Shown: piece by piece, positions 43,768 through 55,922 of the stretch | Layout: each line of letters starts with the position of its first letter | How positions within the stretch are numbered: position 1 is the stretch's first letter | From: Congeria kusceri | Taxonomy: Eukaryota > Mollusca > Bivalvia > Myida > Dreissenidae | NCBI GenBank assembly: GCA_027627225.1 | Contig: JAPFQT010000157.1 | Span: 62,001 to 126,000, forward strand | DNA: 64,000 nucleotides | Reading direction: 5' to 3' | The notes under the pieces: model-generated | What the model was told of the DNA's origin: nothing | Databases searched by the model: none | The model's input: the letters and a program-made list of their open reading frames with translations, nothing else | Program-made: the position numbers and the translations under genes

Positions 43768-46700
43768 GAATCAATCACTGAAATTGTAAACCAAGGAATA
43801 CAAATAAGTTTTATTTTGATTTCATTTCATGAAAGGTAATGATCAAATTGAAATTCCAAGTGTTATTTAACAATTTCTACCTCTCCAAACATTAAATTAC
43901 TTTCCACTTAAAATTTAGCAAGTTTAAATAAGATCAGTGGTGAAATGGGTGATACAGGGAATATAAGAAAAGGATTTAGTTTGCCTAACAGGATCAATAA
44001 CTGGTTTTACTTGCCAGACCTGACTAGTTTCAACAGATTACATGTGAATATTTGGTCAACACTGGTTTAACTATTAAGGCTTATTTGTGAATGAAATACA
44101 ATTTGGTGACGGGCAGAAGTGAACGCACAAGAGGTTCTTTATACCGATAGCTTACGGATCATGTTGAATTGTATGCTTAATTGTTTAATTGGTAATAGAC
44201 ATTTCCAACTTTGACGAATCTGATGTTGGAAACTTAATCAGATAAGCAGTATGTAACCTTTGGGGTTGTCTCAAGTTGGGTGTTTCACATATGCATGCAA
44301 CAAACACTTCGTCCTTGCTTTTTGTTAAAAAAAGTAGTTTCTATGATATATTTCAGTATGCAATATATAACAAGACGTTACGCGTAATAAACATGCCGTT
44401 TCCTTGGTCTCACACTAGTTAGTATGCAGAGCACGTGTATGTCATGCTTTTTGGTAAACTCATGTTAATTTATATTTATGAGTTTAAATTTGAAAGAAAT
44501 ATCATTAAGGTAAAAAATAGATATGCAATATCTAACATACACTTAAATTATATGTTTTACTTGTTTTCCAGTAGTTCATTAACTGATGTATTTTAAATAC
44601 ACACTGAATTGTAAACACCAATATTTTACAGTCGATCATTTTATCCACACGATGTTACGGTAATGCAACTTTGTGTCACATGATATTCACGTGATTCTTG
44701 AAATCAACAAAGAGCATGTGCCTAGCAGTGTAGTACTATATATATTTCTGTATTGGTTTCTTATGTTTTAATAGACATACTGTAACACACTGATTGTTGT
44801 TGACTTTTTACAGACAATTTATCTGCCATATTTATAATGTTCACCACTAAAGGAAGACCCTACCAAGCATACAACATGCTGATCATTTTATACAATGTTT
44901 AACAATTAATAATTTAGAAACCTTTCCTGTTTCCCCGTTCAAAAACAGGTTAGCGGACTATATAAAATGACCAACGTTTCAAGAAAAGAATGGTATGCGA
45001 GGTCAATGTGACAAATTGGGCTATTAACGTAACATCACATACCATCATATCACTTAAAACATAAAATATATCATTCAAAGTAAGATTTACAGTTGTTCTT
45101 ATGTTTTTTGCTGTGTGATGATATATATCCAAACATAAATCAATTGATCGCACATATTAATCAGCCAATATTGTGCATGTGTTAAAACCGAGCATCATGC
45201 TAAATAGTACAAGGCCGTATGAAGAGCATGATGCTCAGTCTAACGATCATGATGCTCGTTTCTATGAGCATATGCAGGTGTCAGTCCACACATTTCAGGT
45301 CTCTCTATCTAATTAAGACATTAAACACATGACAAAAACCTAAGCATATTCCAATCTGCTATAAATTATCAATTGAATGTACAGTAATGTAGTGAATCTT
45401 TCACACTTAGTACTGGTTCTACCCAGGAAATATACTCGGGAATGTTTAAATACGCCACATATTGGTGACTGAAACAACATTTGATCCTGCCAGATGATGG
45501 CCCGTGTCGAGAACAATCCTCGACACATCCAGGACTAGAATAAACCAGCTACGAGTAATAGTGTCTATGACTTTGGTTTATTCTAGTCCTAACTGTCATA
45601 TGCTCATTTCAGATTATGTACATTTCATGAATTATGTTTGTTAGTTTAAGAAGGGTATGATGCCATGTGAAACTGTTTTTAGTATACGGCGATAAACGAG
45701 CAATTTAGTACCGAAAATCAAGATGAGGTATAGCTTCTGACTCAGAAGAGTGGACTTGCATATTAATATCATCTGTCGTCGACGTAAACCATTTACTTAA
45801 CAACTTCTCTGAAACCGCTTAGTGCCTTTAAATCTAACTTGGCAGGAATGTTCTTGATGACACAAGTTTAACTTTTTAGACCTCGTAAGTGCCTTTAAAT
45901 TAATCAGAGAAACACTGATCATGACGTTTTTGATTTATGCATACGAATTGCAGAGAAACGTTTACCCCGTTCCATTACTGACTGACAGTAAAATTACCTT
46001 AATAAGTATACAGTTATATTTCAACATGCTTTATAATGACGTACAAACGGACGTAACGAAAGAACTGTTTTTTGTTCATGAGGCGAATTTGTGCATGAGC
46101 ATCAAAGTTTTTTAATACCTTCAATTAAGGTATCTACCTTTTCTTCCATACTTTACGGGCTAAATGGTTATTTGTATATGCTATTTTAACAGTTAATGTT
46201 AATTAATGTAATAATTATCTGCATATCAATACCTTGTCACTGAACAATATCGCAGTTATCACGTACAAGTTTAAATAATATAAACAGTTAGTTCAATGTT
46301 TATAAATGACACCGAAGACAAAGGTGAAACAATCAAAATTTTATTCACACGCACAATATAAAGTTTGTTGTTATAACATGCTACATAATAATAACAGTAG
46401 AACAATCATCACATATGTTTAATTATATCATCCATGCAATTTAAATAAATGTTTAAATACATGAAAAATAATTATATATCTTAATTGTCTCCATTGTCTG
46501 AAGATTAACATACATCACTTACACAGAACAGAAAATGCATATGCATCCAACACTACAAGCAGGTAAGTTATTTATGTCTGATTGTTTTCACTTAACTTCC
46601 AGCACAAGTGTCAATGTTATAATAAACGATGTTAAATCATCATCAGTATAAAACTAAATACAATTAACCAATTTAACATCATGTTTTCTTTTTATATGAT

Positions 46701-47177
46701 TAAACTAAACAATACTCAAATCATCAATGTCTTTTCAATGCAGAAAATTACAATAAATCCTTCATATTTCAAAAACAAGTATTTATATAACATTACAGTG
46801 TCATGTTTTCAAGTAATTGATGAAATACATTTCTCAAATATGTGTACAAATGACAGTCTAAAAATAGCAATTGTCATGTACATTTTACATGTATATTTGT
46901 GTACACACATTGACTTCTAGACTAAAATTGTACCAGGTATTTGTCCTTTAACATACATCATATATAACTGGTTAAGTTAAGGACAAATGCAAAAACACTT
47001 ATTTGATACAAATAACGCAGACTATTGGCTCCAAAGTCATACTGTCATAATTATGATAAAAGTATATTATACAGAAATATAACACAGTACACAATAAATC
47101 ATTTCTAACTTACAAACTGTCATTTTAAGATAAACATATTTGTTAGTATACAAATGTCTGATACATGTAAAAGTAAG
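43768..47177. other. No gene recognised; SINE-core trace at 45408-45445
   Basis: AT-rich sequence. 'tactggttctacccaggaaa' at about 45411 is an isolated piece of the SINE core. 45180-45260 repeats 'gatcatgatgctc'-like motifs in both orientations. Short frames (45921-46115, 46681-46920) lack domains. Confidence 0.4.
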
Positions 47178-50100
47178 CTATTGCACTTTGAACACCAGGA
47201 TGTTGTTGTTGTTCCATTGTCCCACAAGGATGGAGGCTGTGTGCCTGTTGTAGCAGACTGACAGTGGTCTCCTCACTCCATCCCTGCATGTAGCCAGAGT
47301 GGCCAGGTTCTTCCTGCCCTCCCTGTCCACCTGTATGATAGCGTGGGACCCCCATCCACAGACCAACACCTGGCCTGCAGGTGTCACATGTACAGCATGT
47401 GGGTATCGTAGTTCAGGGTCCTCCAATGTAGAGAGTACAGACCCATCCCTGGCCAGGGTGAGGAGCTTGTGCTGGGAGTAGTCGGTGATGTATATACGAT
47501 CCCCTGTTGGACTCACAGCACACCTGTATACTGCAAAACAGAGTCACTTCAAGATATTAAATTACTTTATATGTTTAATAATGTTAATACACAAACTGCA
47601 GTGACATCGTATTATTAATGCGTCGTTAAACAGACAATTATGCATCTTAAAGATCTGCATAAAATCCAATAATAATGAATATTTTAGTGTGACAGGAAGG
47701 TTCTGTATCAGTTTATTGCCTAAAAGTTTGACACGTTGACTGGTGAGTTAGAATTGAAGTCTACCACAATTACACGGTACAGTGAACATGTATACATGAA
47801 TGTGTAACTATACGCAGTAATAACAGATTGCCTATACAGGTATACATGAATGTGTAACTATATGCAGTAATAACAGATTGCCTATACAGGTATACATGAA
47901 TGTGTAACTATATGCAGTAATAACAGATTTCCTATACATGTATACATGAATGTGTAACTATATGCAGTAATAACAGATTTCCTATACATGTATACATGAA
48001 TGTGTCAGCTGATGCAACTATGGCATATGCAGTATTAATAGATTTTCTATACATGTATACATGATTACTGACATCTGTGTTATTCTATAGCTGACACAGG
48101 CTGACATATTTATAACACGTACAGGTACATTATAATAACAGAAGTTAAGCTTTTACGACAGGAAATATGTTTCAAAACAACATGAAATAAAACTTTTCTC
48201 TCTCGTTCTTCTACACAAGTAACACAAGCCAGTTGTTATTTAAACAGTTTTAAAAATACAAATCTATTAATTTAACAAATTTCAACTACAACAATTTAAA
48301 GTCTATTTACTTCATATAACGTTTGGAAACACGATGAATTATGAAACAATAATGCATGTATATTTACTCGAAAACCACAAAATATAAACAGCAGGTCACA
48401 GAGTGTGTCAGTGATTTGCACTCAGTTTCTATTTATAGACATGCCATGAAGTCAGAAGTGACAGTTAAAATACATTATTACTTATATATATAAATCAATA
48501 ATATTGAAAATCATTCTTTACTGCTGTTGTAATAATAAATTGACACACATGTATATTCTACAACTATGCAGTCTTACAATTACTTTATGATACATATTGC
48601 TAATAATATCCGGATGAACCCGCCATGATTCTAACCTGTACGATTATCTGATGTATCCTCATACAGCTTGCTGACCAGTTTCCCACTCAGCGCGTACTTG
48701 TACAGTGCAGTCCATGAAGTGACATACAGCTCCCCCTGGTGGTGGGCAATACATATACAGCGATGTTGTAACTGAAGCTTCCTGCCCTTCACCAGCTGCC
48801 CATTGTTGACAGAGATAAACTGGATCTCATGTGTGTTATCATCATTCACAGTAACAGCAACTTCACTGTGTGTTATATGACATATGTCCTGTGGATCAGT
48901 AGACACATCACAATGAGTAAGCACCCTGTACTGCTGGTCCAGCAGCTTTAATTTGTTATTACTGTAGTCTACAACAAGGATCTGGCCATCAGGGAGAACA
49001 CATATGCCACTGATAAAGCATGGTGATGAATCACTTGGTATGCTCACATTATACTGTGACTTTCCTTTAACAGTCAATACTTGGTCTGGGTTTCCCTGCA
49101 CTGTCAATGGCTGGGTACCGTGTACGATCCTCCCCAGACCTGACAGTTTGGACAAGTACTGCTCAATGTCACTGTTAGGCTGGAATGTTAGTGAACTTTT
49201 AACCTGAACAGAGTTCTCCTTCAAATATGTTTCAGACTGTTGTATTTTGTCGCTACATTTCTTGCTCGCTATAAAGGAGAGTTCTTTCATGCTCATATCA
49301 CTGATGTCCTGAATGGCTTCATGCAGTATTTTCAAGTCGTCACGAAGCCTTCTGCAGTTGTTCACATCAGTCTTGAGAGAAGCTTGCAGACTTGTGAGTG
49401 TATTTTTCATTTCCTTCAAAGTGATTTTTTCAATATTGTCTAAAGTGTCATTTATTTTTCTGCGTGTTTCTCGTATTTTGTGTAATTGTTCATCATATGA
49501 ACCCTGCAGTGACTTAATGTGGGTCTCCCAATTTGTTTGAAGATTGTTCATTTGTTCCTGAATTGTTTGAAGCTTCACTGCAAACTGCTGCAGGTCAGTT
49601 GACTGGGTTTTGACACACTCAGATACAAGCGTCACTTTGGTGCACTGTCTGAAACAAAATATAGTATATTATAATAAAATGCTTAAAATTATTTGACAAA
49701 TATTTATTAAATATTAAAAAAACAAACTGTTATACATATTCTAAGTTCAAAGCTTGTGAGATGGATGGTTTACATTGGCCCTTTCAAAACAATATGTGGC
49801 GTGTCGTCGGAAAACCGGGCTTAATGCATGTGCGTAAAGTGTCGTCCCGGATCAGCCTGTGCGGATTCCGCACAGGCTAATCAGGGATGGCACTTTCCGC
49901 CTATAGTGGATTTATGTTTAGAAGAGACTTGAAACGGAAAATATCATAGCTTAAAGTGCCATCCCGGATTAGCCTGTGCAGAATGCACAGGCTAATCAGG
50001 GATGACACTTTACGCACATGCATTAAGGCCAGTTTTCCCACGACATGCCTCATATATTCTTCTACTGGATATTTAAGCGTACTTTGGCACATAAAATAGA

Positions 50101-53100
50101 ACGAGAGGCACATGAGTGTCTGTATCGCTCCACTGGCTTATTAAGTAAGGAGTGTCGGAAGTAAAAGGACCCTGATAAGCCATATAAGAAAACAAGAGCT
50201 GTCGGATACAGCGCGCTAGACTTTTCTTGTGCTTGTCAGAGTTACTGGCATTTTTTTCTTAAACAAGAAACATGGAAATTCCACGAAAAACTTTTTTTTT
50301 TCTAACGGAATGCATTAAAGTCAGCACATCAACAAAATTTATAGTAATGGTAAATTTGACCTTGACCCCACCCACCCCGTATGCAATCCCAAGCAAGGTC
50401 TCGATATAAGCTATCTATGCATAAAGTTTCATACAAATATCTGAGTGTGTTCTTAAGTTATTGAGCAAATTTTTTTTCTCCATTTTTAGAAACGGTGACC
50501 TTGACATCACCCACCCCATATGCAATCCCACTCGAGGTCTTGATATAAGGTAACTATGTATTAAGTTTCATTAAAATATCTCAATGCGTTCTCAAGTTAT
50601 TGAGCGGAAACCATTTTTCTATTTCTAGAAACAGTGACCTTGACCCCACCCACCCTATATGCAATCCCAAGCAAGGTCTCGATATAAAGTGTCTATGTCT
50701 AAAGTTTTATTAAAATATCTCAATGCGTTCTCAAGTTATTGAGCGGAACCCGTTTTTCTATTTGAGTAACAGTGACCTTGACCCTTGACCCTATACGCAA
50801 TCGCAAGTGAGGTCCCAATATAAGGTACGTATGTTTTAAGTTTCATTAAAATATCTCAGTGCATTCTCAAGTTATTGAGCGGAAACCGTTTATTATATTT
50901 TTAGTAACAGTGACCTTGACCCCACCCACCCCATATGCAATCTCATGCGAGGTCTCGATATAAGGTATGTACGTATAAAGTTTCATACAATTCTCAATGC
51001 GTTCTCAAGTTACTGAGCGAGTTAAATTTCATTTAAATATCTCAATGTGTGTTGAAATTATTGAGTAAAAACCGTTTTTCTATTATTAGTAACAGTGACC
51101 TTGACCCCACCAACCCCATATTCAATCCCAAGTTAGGTCTTGATATAAGGTACCTATGTATTAAGAGTTATTAAAATATCTCAATACATTCTCAAATTAT
51201 TGAGAAGAAAACGTTTTTCTATTTTTAGTAACAGTGACCTGTACCTTGACACCACCCATCCCATATGCAATCTAAAGCGAGGTCTCGTTATAAGATATCT
51301 ACGTTTGAAGTTTCATTACAATAGCTTAATCCGTTCTCAAGTTAGGGAGCGGTAACAAAAAAATGAGAAACTAGCTTACTGAAAAACTTTAACCTGTCCA
51401 TATAGCTTATATGCATACATGCCATACGTCCAATCTCACCGGGATTGTCCCGGTTTTGCAAGGTCTGTCCTGGCGTCCCGGTGAGATGCATTTTGTCCCA
51501 GTCAATCACAAAAATTGATGTTAGTGTACCATAAAACTTACATTGGGCCAACAATTAACTTCAGATCGTTAATCCCTTTATCGGTCCCTATGACAACAAT
51601 ACCCGCTAGCCGCATGTCAAAGAGGAGTAGTAATGATACTCCATTAGCGATTTATTGATCTTTTTGCAGGGTGGGGGACATATATCCGCGGTCGCTAATT
51701 GCTGCTGATTGTTGCATTGTTTCGGAATAAAAAAGGAACTGTGTGTGTTGTTATTTTCATTTTAAATAGAATAGGTGTTATCACATTTTTAGTCTGGTAA
51801 CGTTTGAAGGTAAGTATGAAAATAATTTGAGAACTTTTTCAGAATTAAAGATGCAAAAACAACCATTACTTTCTTTAAATCTTGTACTGTTCACATCGCA
51901 AAATTTGATGCAGTTAATGACGCAGTGTATAGTGGAACGTAGCCCAGGTATAAGTCAGCTGGAGTAGTCTCCTTTGTAAACGCATATGTTTATTTGACAA
52001 TCAGAATTTATATTTGCGTGTTTCGTGTAATTTCTTTGATGTCATAATAAAAAATACATGTTATCGTTTATATTATTGAGTAAATATGATTAAAATGTAT
52101 ACGTGTGTATGTTTGAGTGATTCATTTTGGGTGTTTACTGTTTGAACTATAACTATATAGACCACGAAATGGAATAGGACCTAGGTTAGATACAATAAAC
52201 TATTATTATAACTTTTTTTTTCCGACAAAATGACAGTATTAATGTGCCCCGGTCAAATGTCCCGGCGATTTCTTGGCAATGTCCCTTTTTGGCGTGAAGA
52301 AAATTATAACATGTATGCTTATATGTAAAATTTCTAAGTGTAAAAAGGCCCATAATTTTGACAAATTTCAAACTAGAGTAATAAAAATTGGCCTATGAGT
52401 TTATTTTAATATAGGGAATAAGTCTTCTAAGTTTGAATGAAATCCCTCAAGCCATTTCTGAGAAACCAGCTTACCGAAAAACTTTAACCTGTCCATATAG
52501 TTATACGTAAAATTTCAAAGTGTAAAAAGGCCCATAATTTTTACAAATTTCAAACTAGAGTTTCCAAACTTGGCCTATAGGTTCATTTTAATGTGGGGAA
52601 TAAATGTTATAAGTTTGAATGAAATCCCTCAAGCCATTCCTGAGAAACCAGCTTACCAAAAAACTGTAACCTAGTTTGGATGCTGACGCCGAGGTGAGTA
52701 GATAAGCTTGCCTTTTCTTCGGAAAGTCAAGCTAAAACGGCCCCAAATCACTGGCGGCCATGTTTTTGAACCAAATCAAAATAATTTGTTTTGGTTGAGA
52801 ACTAAGTGAGGAACATTTCTGTGAAATTCCTTCGAAATCCAACCAGTGGTTTCTAACATAAAGATCTTCAAAATTTTTAATATAATTCTATTAGGAAAAT
52901 TGGCCAGCCCGTTGGCAGCCGTTTGTTTAAGGACCTAAACCATTTGAGCAACTTTGGTAGAAAACCACCCAAGGAACATTTCTGTCAAAGAAGTTCGAAA
53001 TCCAACAAGATTTTCAAATTTTTCAATAAAAACATACAAGGTAAAAATGCCCTGCCTCCATAGTTTTTACAACAGACCGTAACAATTTGAGAAACTTTTG

Positions 53101-54374
53101 TAGAGAACCTCCCAAGGAACAGTAAAATTCTAAATCCACCAATAGTTTCAGACAAAGATTTTCAAAGTTTTCAATACAGTCATTTAAGAAAAAAATGGCC
53201 CGCCCCTTGGCGGCCATGTTGTTTTTCAACTGAGCATCAACATTTGGGCAATTTTGGTAGAGGACAACCCAGGGAACTTTTTTTCTAAATTATTAGAAAA
53301 TTCACCAAGAGGTTGAGGATGAAATGTCATGTAAATATATTTCTATTTAAAGCTCTGGTGGCCATTTTTTGCAGCGGACTGGCAAGATTGGAGTGACTTT
53401 GATAGAGGACAATCCAAGAAATATCTGTGTGAAGTTTCAGCAACTGTTTTCGGAGATGTTGTTTAAAGGAAAAATCTACGGACGCACACACACACGATGG
53501 ACGAACCGCCATGGCATAAGCTCATTGGCCTTCGGCCAGTTTAGCTTAAAATGAATATGCCAGCATTTGAATAAAGGCTACCTTGTTTGCAAAATAGTGA
53601 AGAAAAGGCAATAATGGAATTTCAAAGACTGAGTATGACTGTATTTTAATAGCTTTACATTTCTATATCAGATACAATAGATTCACACTCAACCCTTGAT
53701 GTGTAACTGATATCAAGAAGAGTGGTATTGAAGTCAATCTCAAACTGTACTAACCTTGATATGTATTGATCTTATAAAATGTTAACATTCAGGTAGTCAG
53801 TTTACCTGTTAAACATTGGTATCCAGGTAGAAACTGGAAGTTTAAAACTGCACCATTTCTGATATATATAAATATATGGGGTTCTCAAGCCAATCGTTAC
53901 ATGTATGTTACTGTCCTCAACTTAATTCTTGTTTATATTAATAAACAGACTAAATCAGGTTAGTCTAAAAAGTAAATTGTCTAATAATAAGGATTATTGT
54001 TATCTTAACAATCATTTTAACAAAAATGTCATAAGATACCTGTGATTAAGTAGAATACAATTTGAGCAGCACAGCTGTCCATGGTCTTCACAGAAAATTT
54101 CCAATTTTTTATCTTTGTGAACTTCGCATTTCAACAGAAAATCCTCCACTTTCTTTGAAATTGGCCATTTGTTCATATCTCCCCTTCCATAAGGGGAATG
54201 TTTTTGAAACAACTGACTATGAAGATGAATACATTTTCCACAATAAAACTTTGAACATGTTTCACAGTAAAATTCAGCGACTACTTCAATAGACTGCTCT
54301 TCGCAGGTAGAACAACAAAAATCTTTAAATTCATCTGACCCTTTAGCAACAGTAGACATAGAAAATGTCGCCAT
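47178..54374 (-). CDS. TRIM-like B-box / coiled-coil / NHL-like protein
   Basis: Three exons: 54040-54374, 48636-49648, 47178-47530. All junctions are GT-AG in matching phase; product 566 aa from ATG 54374. Residues 20-60 form a first B-box (C20/21, C24, C37, C40, C45, C48, H59), 83-114 a second (C83, H86, C95, H98, C103, C106, H111). About 120-270 is a coiled coil, and about 310-566 a six-bladed NHL-like propeller with blades such as 'DGQILVVDYSNNKLKLLD' and 'GDRIYITDYSQHKLLTL', ending 'ILVFKVQ'. No RING precedes the B-boxes, so ubiquitin-ligase activity is not expected from this chain alone. Proteins of this kind are greatly expanded in bivalves, with suspected immune or RNA-binding roles; the function of this one is unknown. 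B-box 2 is split by intron 1 after 'NCILLNH'. A RING-coding exon further upstream cannot be excluded. Confidence 0.9.
47791..48062 (+). repeat. 50-bp tandem repeat in TRIM-like gene intron 2
   Basis: About 5.4 copies of 'tatacatgaatgtgtaacta', 'tatgcagtaataacagatt', 'gcctatacagg'. It lies wholly in the intron 47531-48635, which otherwise holds only AT-rich sequence. Confidence 0.92.
49798..50049. mobile_element. Long-TIR double-hairpin MITE
   Basis: Ends are long inverted repeats ('ttaatgcatgtgcgtaaagt' left, its complement on the right). Each arm contains its own hairpin, 'agcctgtgcggattccgcac' and 'agcctgtgcagaatgcacag', followed by 'aggctaatc'. It lies in intron 1 of the TRIM-like gene. 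This family is one I associate with bivalve, especially dreissenid, genomes. Confidence 0.8.
50192..51355 (+). repeat. 'gaccttgacc' long-period tandem element, copy 2
   Basis: Starts 'acaagagctgtcggataca', then about seven units of ~140-150 bp with 'tgcaatcccaagc', 'ggtctcgatataagg', 'aagtttcattaaaatatctc', 'gttctcaagttattgagcgg' and 'gtgaccttgaccccaccc'. Same unit as at 15811. It sits in intron 1 of the TRIM-like gene and is followed directly by another repeat. Confidence 0.85.
51361..52735 (+). repeat. ~180-bp tandem element, interrupted by a hAT-like MITE
   Basis: Repeated blocks 'gagaaaccagcttaccgaaa', 'aactttaacctgtccatata', 'gtgtaaaaaggcccataat' and 'aagtttgaatgaaatccctc' occur before and after the insertion at 51414-52317. 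The tail 'ggatgctgacgccgaggtga' and 'gtcaagctaaaa' matches the tails of arrays at 4066 and 56985. Confidence 0.75.
51414..52317. mobile_element. Non-autonomous hAT-like element, 904 bp
   Basis: An 8-bp duplication CTTATATG flanks it exactly (51406-51413 and 52318-52325), and the ends are inverted CATACATG/CATGTATG. An uninterrupted neighbouring repeat unit ('atagttatacgtaaaattt') shows the empty target. The 8-bp duplication is the hAT-type size; the inside encodes no transposase that I can see. A 'caccgggattgtcccggt' palindrome lies near the left end. Confidence 0.75.
52740..53545 (+). repeat. ~140-bp degenerate tandem element
   Basis: Five or so diverged units carrying 'ggcggccatgtt', 'actttggtagagaacc', 'cccaaggaacatttctgtg' and 'aaatccaacca'. 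It ends in 'cacacacacacgatgg' and 'cttcggccagtttagctta', a common bivalve repeat terminus. All within TRIM-like intron 1. Confidence 0.75.
53546..54039. other. Rest of TRIM-like intron 1
   Basis: AT-rich intronic sequence between the last repeat and the donor of exon 1. Nothing else seen. Confidence 0.6.
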
Positions 54375-55230
54375 TTTGCTTATTGACTTTCAGCAAACAA
54401 AACTTTACAACTTAAATTAAATTGAAATATTAATGTCACAGTGTCTCTGTTTAAATTAATAAATATGCCAGAAAGCACACATTAAATGTAGTGGCAATTA
54501 TAGTCAAGCAATAAAAACTTCCAACTGAACAGAAACCAAGATAACCTTCAAATGACGCTCAGTGGTCTGATACATGTACCAGTAAACAGTGTAACTATGT
54601 GAACTGTCACGTGAGTATTAGGTCACGTGAGTATTGGATTAATTTAAATATTGCACTGCGACAAACGTTTTGTAGCTGAAATGTAGGTTACATTGAACAA
54701 GTTTTTATCACACAGACCAAATGCAGTTGGTTTAAACGTGTACTGATCAATGTTTATATTATGTTTATTATTTAAAAGATTTACCACACTGACTATTTTA
54801 TCACAGTTGTCATTTCCTTTTCCAAAATAGCAAACTGATTTGATCTTTTTCTCTTGAGTCACTTTAAAAACAATTTCCCTGTTTAATTCTCGTAATATGC
54901 TGCCAACTCCGATAATTAAAACCAAAGGGAGACAACTCCTGTCCTAAAACGCTTTAATTGTCTGACCCACATTAAGGACACACTGTCAGTATCAAATGTG
55001 GGTTCCAACTGATTATGTGAAGACTCACAATCAAACTTCAAATACAAAGTGAGGCAGCAACTGCTTTAAAAATATTTGTTTATATTTACCTTTTTACATA
55101 CTTTTTCGGTAAAGATCAACTTTATTGGAAATCATCTGAACATATATGCCCATTTTTTTTTCAAGTTTTTCAACTTCCTTATAGTGTTTCAGAGAACAAG
55201 TTTAAAGCAAAATGTTCACAATAAATGACA
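54375..55230. other. Upstream of the TRIM-like gene; no gene recognised
   Basis: Would contain the TRIM-like promoter and any 5' UTR exon. A 93-codon minus-strand frame (54644-54925) looks protein-like ('VCYFGKGNDNCDKIVSVV') but has no recognised domain and no consensus splice pair, so it is left uncalled. 'gtcacgtgagtat' occurs twice at 54606-54635. Confidence 0.45.
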
Positions 55231-55532
55231 ATTCTAACATGTAACATGCAGAATTTTTCTATAGACAAAGAAAAAAATTCACCGTTGTTAAACTATCAAT
55301 ATACAACCCAAAATTAGTTTAGAAACTGTAAAATACAAATTGCACTGTAACTGCAAAAAAAATTGTGCTAGGTCATGTTACAATTGAAATAATGTTTGCA
55401 TTATCGTTATTAATCGGCTAATAAACACTAACAGCCTTGTGATTTAATTCATAAGCATCAGAACACAAAATCGCTGTTTATTAGCCGATAAACAACTCTA
55501 AATGCAAAATTATTTCTGAATTAACGACAGAC
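55231..55532 (-). mobile_element. Palindromic MITE family 'P', copy E
   Basis: Same orientation as copy D: 'aattctaacatgtaac', 'tttctatagacaaagaa', 'gttacaattgaaataatgtt', then the arms 'tcgttattaatcggctaata' and 'gctgtttattagccgataaa'. More diverged than B. Confidence 0.7.
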
Positions 55533-55922
55533 ATCGGAGGATGACTGACCACAATATCTCTCAGTTCGAGATCAGGTGAGCCAAAAATCTGTTGGGTGCA
55601 ACCACACTACATTTAGGCAGCGTGTCACTGCTTTAGCAACTGTTGTTGTTGATCTCCATGTCATCTTACCTTGACAAGACCTCAGGTTGCATTCCTCAAC
55701 TTGATAACTATCGCAACCATGGTCACTTCTGTCGGTACAGGTCCTGTGTCTGGCTCAAGTTCCATTCCAGCTGTTTACTCCCTGGCTGACCAATCTATTT
55801 CTGTACATCACTGCCAGGCCCATCTGTTCCTGTATGTGTGTAAATACAACTAAATAATATTGGCACTCATGTGGATGTTGTGTTAATAATTATAAGTGAA
55901 GACCTAATCAAGCTTTATATTA
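55533..55922. other. No gene recognised
   Basis: A 60-codon plus-strand frame (55671-55853) has no recognised domain. Nothing else supported. Confidence 0.4.

Noticed and set aside
54644..54925. 93-codon minus-strand frame
   Set aside because: Possibly a decayed gene piece, but there is no domain or splice evidence.
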